Of a DNA stretch of 64,000 bases, positions 61,601-64,000 are shown one piece after another. The position numbers were made by a program, and so were the translations under genes. The notes under the pieces are model-generated. The model did not search any database. It was not told the DNA's origin and was given only the letters and a program-made list of their open reading frames with translations. Each line of letters begins with the position of its first letter. Within the stretch, counting starts at the first letter, position 1. The DNA is from JABSOG01 sp041583135 (GTDB lineage Bacteria > Pseudomonadota > Gammaproteobacteria > Enterobacterales > Alteromonadaceae). Location: NCBI GenBank assembly GCA_041583135.1, contig JBFHGJ010000008.1:1-64000 (forward strand), given 5' to 3'.

Positions 61601-63268
61601 TTGCCGCTCAAACAACTCATGCAGGCAACAGTCTTGCGGCGCGCTCTGAATGCTTGGGCTGGATTGTTGCAACAGCAGCGCCACTTCACTATCGGACATC
61701 ATCGGCAATTGCTGCGGCGCAAGGTTGGCGTTCGCCGCACTTGCCAAGGCACCGAGCAGACACTGCATATGGTCGTTCAGCTGCTCAATATGGGCCTGAT
61801 TGAACAGATTGACGTCATAAGTCCAGAGCAAACCGACGCCCTGTTCGGAAATGCTCATATCGACTTTTAAGTCGAACTTGGCCTGAACCACATCGGACTG
61901 ATAAGCCGCTATCGACATCCCCGGCAGTTTGAATCCGCCGTTTTGACCATCTTCGCCAAGACCATAGTCGGTATTGGTGGTGATCATGATTTGAAACAGA
62001 GGGGCATGGGCGCTACTGCGCGGCGCTTTTAAGCGTTCAACCAACTGCTCGAACGGCACGTCCTGATTGGACTGGGCATCGAGGTGTACCTGCCTTACAT
62101 GGGCAAAATAATCCGCCAACGTCGCTTTGAGCGTATCGACCCGTAGCACTAAGGTATTGACGAAAAAGCCAATCAACGGCTCGATTTGTGCCTGCGTCCG
62201 GTTGGCGACCGGCGTGCCGATAACAATATCATGGCGATTGGTGTGTCTTGAGAGCAACAATGACAGCGCGCCATGGAGCAGCATAAACGGCGTTAGCTTA
62301 TGGGTTTTGGCTAGGGCCAGCAGTGACTGTGCCTGCACGCCTGCAAGGGTGCCCGATACCACCGCCCCTTGATGTTGTTTGATAGCAGGTCGTGGGTGGT
62401 CAAGGGCAAGCCCATGCACCACAGGTAGCGCTTCGAGCTGCTGCTGCCAATAACTGAGCTGGCCTTCCAGCACAGCCCCTTCCAAATGGTCCCTTTGCCA
62501 CTGGGCATAATCGGCATATTGGATAGCCAGCGGCGGCAGAGGACTGTCCATGCCCTGCTGATAACAGCCATATAAGGTAATGAACTCTTGGGTCAACACA
62601 TCCATCGACCAACCGTCAGAAGCGATATGGTGCATGTTAAGCAGCATCACGCCACTGTCACTGCGGCGTTTGATATAGCACACCCGTAACATCAGATCCT
62701 GCGCCAAATCAAATGGTTTGGTCATCTCCTGTTCGACCACCGCTTTGACTTTCTCCTCTAATGTCTCACCCGTGAGATGACTGACATCAATCAGTTTGAC
62801 CTTAAACTCGATATCGTCCATGGCGCGAATGTGCTGAAGGGTCTGTCCGTCGCGCTCTAAGTAAACGCTACGCAGCACCTCATGACGACTTACAATCGTC
62901 TGAAACACCCGGTCGATGACCTTGATATCCAGTTGCCCCTGCACCTCAAAGGCCAACGGCATGTTGTATTCCGGCGTGCCGTTTTGCAGGCTATCGATAA
63001 ACCACAAACGTTGTTGAGCGAATGACACCGGCACGGTTTGTCCACAGCGATTAAGGGCGCTGATATCGCCACTCGCCGGTGTTGCTACGGTCATCTCATC
63101 AAGCTGTTGCAAGTAGGCGACCAGCGCCTCTTTGTTGTCTTTGATCTGACCGGCGATTTGCGCGGTGATGGCTCCTTTGGGTGCCTTTGCCTTAAGTTTA
63201 CCCTCTGCATCCAAATACAGATCGATATCCTTCAGCATTAAGTCCTTTATGATGTCAATCGCGTTCAC
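52679..63268 (-). CDS. Three-module terminal NRPS (unknown, hydrophobic, Ala) with thioesterase
   Basis: A 3529-residue NRPS starting at GTG, one base after the stop of the preceding NRPS. TubC docking 1-58; C1 (HHIASDGWS near 215); A1 (TSGSTG near 710), pocket DAKNISAVN, not assignable by me; PCP1 near 1104; C2 (HHIACDGWS near 1303); A2 (near 1791), pocket DAWMIGAIC, close to Phe/Leu-type codes; PCP2 near 2175; C3 (near 2374); A3 (near 2858), pocket DLYNNALTY, one change from the alanine code DLFNNALTY; PCP3 near 3250; thioesterase 3300-3529 with nucleophile motif GHSYGG near 3388, LLDTYFE (Asp) and GDHFTM (His) near 3505, a full triad. All three C domains are LCL type and no epimerization domain exists, so L residues are expected. 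The thioesterase releases the chain by hydrolysis or cyclisation. C and PCP regions of the three modules are strikingly alike, as after recent duplication. Confidence 0.97.
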   Translation of the reverse strand: MNAIDIIKDLMLKDIDLYLDAEGKLKAKAPKGAITAQIAGQIKDNKEALVAYLQQLDEMTVATPASGDISALNRCGQTVPVSFAQQRLWFIDSLQNGTPEYNMPLAFEVQGQLDIKVIDRVFQTIVSRHEVLRSVYLERDGQTLQHIRAMDDIEFKVKLIDVSHLTGETLEEKVKAVVEQEMTKPFDLAQDLMLRVCYIKRRSDSGVMLLNMHHIASDGWSMDVLTQEFITLYGCYQQGMDSPLPPLAIQYADYAQWQRDHLEGAVLEGQLSYWQQQLEALPVVHGLALDHPRPAIKQHQGAVVSGTLAGVQAQSLLALAKTHKLTPFMLLHGALSLLLSRHTNRHDIVIGTPVANRTQAQIEPLIGFFVNTLVLRVDTLKATLADYFAHVRQVHLDAQSNQDVPFEQLVERLKAPRSSAHAPLFQIMITTNTDYGLGEDGQNGGFKLPGMSIAAYQSDVVQAKFDLKVDMSISEQGVGLLWTYDVNLFNQAHIEQLNDHMQCLLGALASAANANLAPQQLPMMSDSEVALLLQQSSPSIQSAPQDCCLHELFERQVKAEADKVALVYDDIALSYGELNQRANQLAHYLRSQHQITPDTLVGLWLDRSHEMVIGLLAIMKAGGAYVPLDPAHPPQRLMHILTDAELKVVLTTSALAQSMGESLSEYQGQFVALDGLGTDATHDFSEYPQTDISRDSSGVTPECLAYVIYTSGSTGMPKGVLTEHRNVVNFGHGFAAQLQLCHNPIENGWLWLSSFFFDASLKGIYLMATGTKLIVPKPQQAKDPQAIVALIAQHNIGIVNTTPQLLALIVKVAGVPKIDLISSGEAIDSANFALFKQFSHNAKTRFINAYGPTETTVNSCFADLTHADKVTIGQAVANTHLYILGAQGQLMPHGAVGELYIGGAGVARGYLNRPELNQTHFIANPFAKGDQQNARLYKSGDLVRFDSDGNIEFIGRSDAQVKIRGFRIELGEVEVQLANLAGVDSAVVVAKALAGAPQLVGYVKPTTAVKPAQISDYIGEVKTALAQTLPNYMVPDVIMLIDNWPLTRSGKIDKKQLPEPDANILQGQFVAPSNDIEQALADIWGGLLHIDPTVISATANFFDLGGHSLLCIRLVSDIRAKLSVELSIAEVFDNAVLQQLAEQIAQSAQRVARAPLSKVARDSDILPVSFAQQRLWFIDNLQGGSAQYNMPMVLEVAGQLDLAVVSKVFATIIERHEVLRTVYLEQDGQTFQRIRPFDDIDFSLGRFDLSALSGQSQQDEVQRLVSEQMVAPFDLATDLMLRVSYIAQGRDRGVMILNMHHIACDGWSMEILTQEFFALYQAYAQGHSHSLPPLAVQYGDFAHWQRHHLAGEVLDAQLSYWAQQLDELPAVHRLPLDYPRPAVKQHQGAVVNGVLDGDIAKSLLNIAKAHRLTPFMLLHGAFSLLLARHCNSHDVVVGTPVANRLQAELEPLIGFFVNTLVLRVNTEQQDLGQYLSHVRAVHLAAQSHQDVPFEQLVERLKVPRSANYSPLFQIMLTTNTDYGLNTGDAGLNLPGVSLAPYRSNVVQAKFDMNVDLSISEQGVGLSWTYDVSLFSQQHIEQLNEHMCTLLSALAQSQGAADQSLLTLPLLSDNDVSHLLDELNHTTKDYPKDKCIHQLFEQQAEQYPDNIAVSIQSESISYRQLNAKANQLAHYLRANHQVTPDTLIGICAERSIEMMVGLLAILKSGAAYVPLDPSYPQDRLSYMLEDAALDVVLSKAQVQNVLGDYQGAIVSLDDIAQNNHPYERYSAENLSLGELGLHVGHLAYVIYTSGSTGRPKGVMIEHQGLTNTIVDTATRFAVNHQSVFYQATSIGFDAATWVIFMTLSHGGELVLCADSDYQRELSQIERLTHLMMTPSMLSLVEPLGFAALQYVIVGGEACDRHLADKWKDKVRFINAYGPTEITICSSMTQLVGDDHISIGGPNANVQYLVLDSAKRLVPKGSMGELYIGGDSLARGYLNQTELSAERFIDNPYYDPAMANSSAKLYASGDLVRLLPNGKVEFVGRIDDQVKIRGFRIELGEVETQLGLLPQVDSALVMAKTLAGSDQLVGYVKPADALTDEQYPEYIAAVKQTLAHTLPEYMVPSVIMVVARWPITPNGKIDKRALPEPDSSALNVTYVAPRNDIELGLTEIWGKLFNQAPETISIYANFFELGGHSLLSIRLVSEIRTGFNTELAIQSIFDSPTIEALAEQISQNSEQSERPALQAGIREGDTAALSFAQQRLWFIDNLQGGSAEYNMPLVLSVEGALDIALLTQVFTTIITRHEVLRTVYIERDGQTLQHIRPVDELDFTITEHDLTALEGEGLTQQSKALVKAEMLGAFDLSADLMLRVSYLRQGDARGVLLINMHHIASDGWSLDVLLKELYQLYLAYSQGQPDPLKPLPVQYADYAMWQREHLSGEVLQTQLDYWAQQLDELPVVHSLPLSYPRPPVKQHQGANIKGELSATTAQSLLSLAKAHKLTPFMLLHGALSLLLSKHSNSHDIVIGTPVANRLQSELEPLIGFFVNTMVLRVNTEQPSLDDYFGHVRAVHLAAQSHQDVPFEQLVERIKAPRSTAHSPVFQIMLTTTSDFALAADDSHKGFNLPGVELAPFQSDVVQAKFDLTVDLSISDKGVGLSWTYDVSLFAPQYIEQLNAHLCRLLEGLAEAKGLGDVSILSSAEREHLLYTLNDNGLEYDQSLCIHQFFERQVKANPHQCAVVFENQSLSYFELNAKANRLAHYLKEHHHIVPDKVVGVCVERSIEMVVGILAILKAGGAYVPLDPNYPQDRLSYMVENAELEVVLSQRQVQGVLTGFGGTILTLDGIAGEDHWSAQYPKDNIAAEHTMVRPDHLAYVIYTSGSTGQPKGVMIEHRNTVAMLNWGLNVYSQEELAVVLASTSLNFDLSVYELFLPLSAGTTLRVVRNVLDLIDSPYVGDISLVNTVPSAMDALLKMQALPSSVKVVNLAGEALRGSLVNGLLEQYPQLAVCNLYGPSEDTTYSTYARFEQHLDDAPHIGKVIANSSGYILDGEQQLVPFGVAGELYLGGDGISRGYMNRAELTAERYIDNPFYQPNKAASPKRLYRTGDLVRYLPDGNLAFIGRIDHQVKIRGFRIELGEVEAKLGALECVDSALVMDKTIQQVQELVAYVKPKQAIDTEQQADLVASIKAQLALSLPEYMVPGIIMVIDQWPLTPNGKTDRKALPAPDGSALTQAFEAPVNDTERALLAIWAELLGLDAARISTSANFFDLGGHSLLSVKLLCKVHQTFAKPCRLAQLFSHTTIKAQAIMLEKMDSGLDNTPLLNRLHPVDGAVDAVVFIPGVASDERDFSEIIGQLSQSRKGQLEIGVLRHQGLIAGEQGFATIAQNVAAFVKALEPLSSKSLTLVGHSYGGALALALADALQSKGVQLRLVLLDTYFEQQQLTAAGDGHRAMAQKLAAIDLELHLLELYRHQVELFAGFKPVLTAPVAITQVFALQSPYDLSGYMDYIEQQLPGVSRDCHQVQGDHFTMLTGNSAETISAIINKGISQ

Positions 63269-63269
63269 G

Positions 63270-64000
63270 TTAAAACTCTACCTCTTCTAAATCACTTTCG
63301 CTGTGCTGGGACAGTCGTTCTGACAATTGCATTTTGGCAACCAAAGAGTCGCACAGCTGTGCCAGCTCTTGAATGTCTTTGATTTGATATAACCCCTGCA
63401 CATCCATGGTCAAACCCAGCGCTTGCTTAATTGCGCTTATCAGTCGAATGATCAGCAAAGAGTGGCCGCCCAATTCAAAGAAGTCGGCGGTGGTGCTGAT
63501 ACTGTCGCGGTCCAATTTCAATAAATCGGCCCATATGTCCACCAAAACGTTTTCAGTTTCGCTCTTAGGCGCTACATATTCGCCAAACAGCGCGCTGCTA
63601 TCGGGGGCCGGTAAGGCTTTTTTGTCGATTTTACCGTTCGGTGTTATTGGCCAATCTTCAACCAACAGGATGATGCCCGGCACCATGTACGCAGGCAAGG
63701 TTTTGCTCAACTGGGTTTTCACTGCCGCAATATATTGCGCCACGTCGTCTTTAGCAAGGGTTGATGTTGATTTAACGTATCCTACCAGTTGCTGACTTGC
63801 TGCGATTTCAGCAACATTCACCACTGCGCTATCGACCAGCTCAAGGGCCGCCAATTGGTTTTCAATCTCGCCAAGCTCAATCCTAAAGCCGCGAATTTTC
63901 ACCTGATCGTCAATCCGGCCGACAAACGCCAAGTTGCCGTCCGGCAGGTAGCGAACCAAATCGCCACTGGCGTAGAGACGGCTTGCACCGTCATCAAACG
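63270..64000 (-). CDS. C-terminal end of an NRPS entering from the right edge
   Basis: This is the 3' part of a larger gene; the frame is open to the window edge (reading FDDGASRLYASGDLVRYLP), so the Met further in is not the start. It contains the end of an A domain (GRIDDQVKIRGFRIELGEIE and NGKIDKKALP), a PCP with FFELGGHSLL, and an acidic tail ending SDLEEVEF. There is no thioesterase; the tail probably docks with the TubC domain of the next protein, whose start lies one base behind this stop. The substrate pocket of its A domain lies outside the window. Confidence 0.93.
   Translation of the reverse strand, partial: FDDGASRLYASGDLVRYLPDGNLAFVGRIDDQVKIRGFRIELGEIENQLAALELVDSAVVNVAEIAASQQLVGYVKSTSTLAKDDVAQYIAAVKTQLSKTLPAYMVPGIILLVEDWPITPNGKIDKKALPAPDSSALFGEYVAPKSETENVLVDIWADLLKLDRDSISTTADFFELGGHSLLIIRLISAIKQALGLTMDVQGLYQIKDIQELAQLCDSLVAKMQLSERLSQHSESDLEEVEF

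Noticed and set aside
63270..63959. Reading the right-edge NRPS end as a small complete 229-residue gene
   Set aside because: The frame continues to the window edge with typical A-domain sequence, so the inner Met is not a start.

Overview
The window is almost entirely secondary metabolism: two non-ribosomal peptide synthetase (NRPS) operons on the minus strand, with a two-gene maturation and export operon and two efflux systems between them. Protein style (Gln-rich, Gram-negative RND and MacAB-type pumps, a periplasmic acylase) and roughly even GC suggest a gammaproteobacterium, perhaps a marine Alteromonadales-type organism. This is an impression; no rRNA or housekeeping gene is present to anchor it. 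Neither NRPS operon is complete: one runs off the left edge and the other enters from the right edge.

Assembly line A reads leftwards from a promoter at about 43.43 kb. It begins with an ABC efflux set (ATPase, two FtsX/MacB-type permeases, MacA-like adaptor; 43.35-38.67 kb) and continues, with very short gaps or overlaps, into the NRPS genes. The first NRPS (28.4-38.7 kb) is FAAL-ACP, then C-A(Gly)-PCP with a luciferase-like monooxygenase inside the A domain, then Cy-A(Cys)-PCP with a nitroreductase-type oxidase inside the A domain. Next come a small free-standing oxidase (27.8-28.4 kb), a two-module NRPS (Cys-like unknown, Ser), a four-module NRPS (Thr, D-Ser, Gly-like, Thr) and a gene cut by the left edge (Thr, unknown). 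The line thus encodes a fatty-acylated peptide with a thiazole near its N terminus and many Ser/Thr residues. No terminating thioesterase for this line is visible.

Assembly line B enters from the right: the C-terminal end of one NRPS (63.27-64 kb), then a three-module NRPS (unknown, hydrophobic, Ala) ending in a thioesterase. A membrane fusion protein and an RND pump follow, each overlapping the previous gene by 4 nt.

Between the two lines, on the plus strand, lie a membrane-anchored or periplasmic penicillin-acylase-family hydrolase and a PvdE/SyrD-family cyclic-peptide exporter. Fatty-acid loading, PvdE-like export, PvdQ-like acylase and MacAB-like efflux together resemble the pyoverdine route, in which an acylated precursor is exported to the periplasm, deacylated there and then secreted.

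The most unusual points are: (i) two oxidases that look like complementary halves, one in cis retaining RxSxR but lacking the SAGSLYP segment, the other free-standing with SAGSLYP but lacking RxSxR; (ii) a glycine A domain carrying a luciferase-like monooxygenase in the first extension module, where alpha-hydroxyglycine chemistry could release the lipid; (iii) two tandem REP-like palindromes captured in frame inside an A domain; (iv) two atypical condensation domains, each directly after a Thr module. All substrate calls come from specificity residues read by eye and are predictions.
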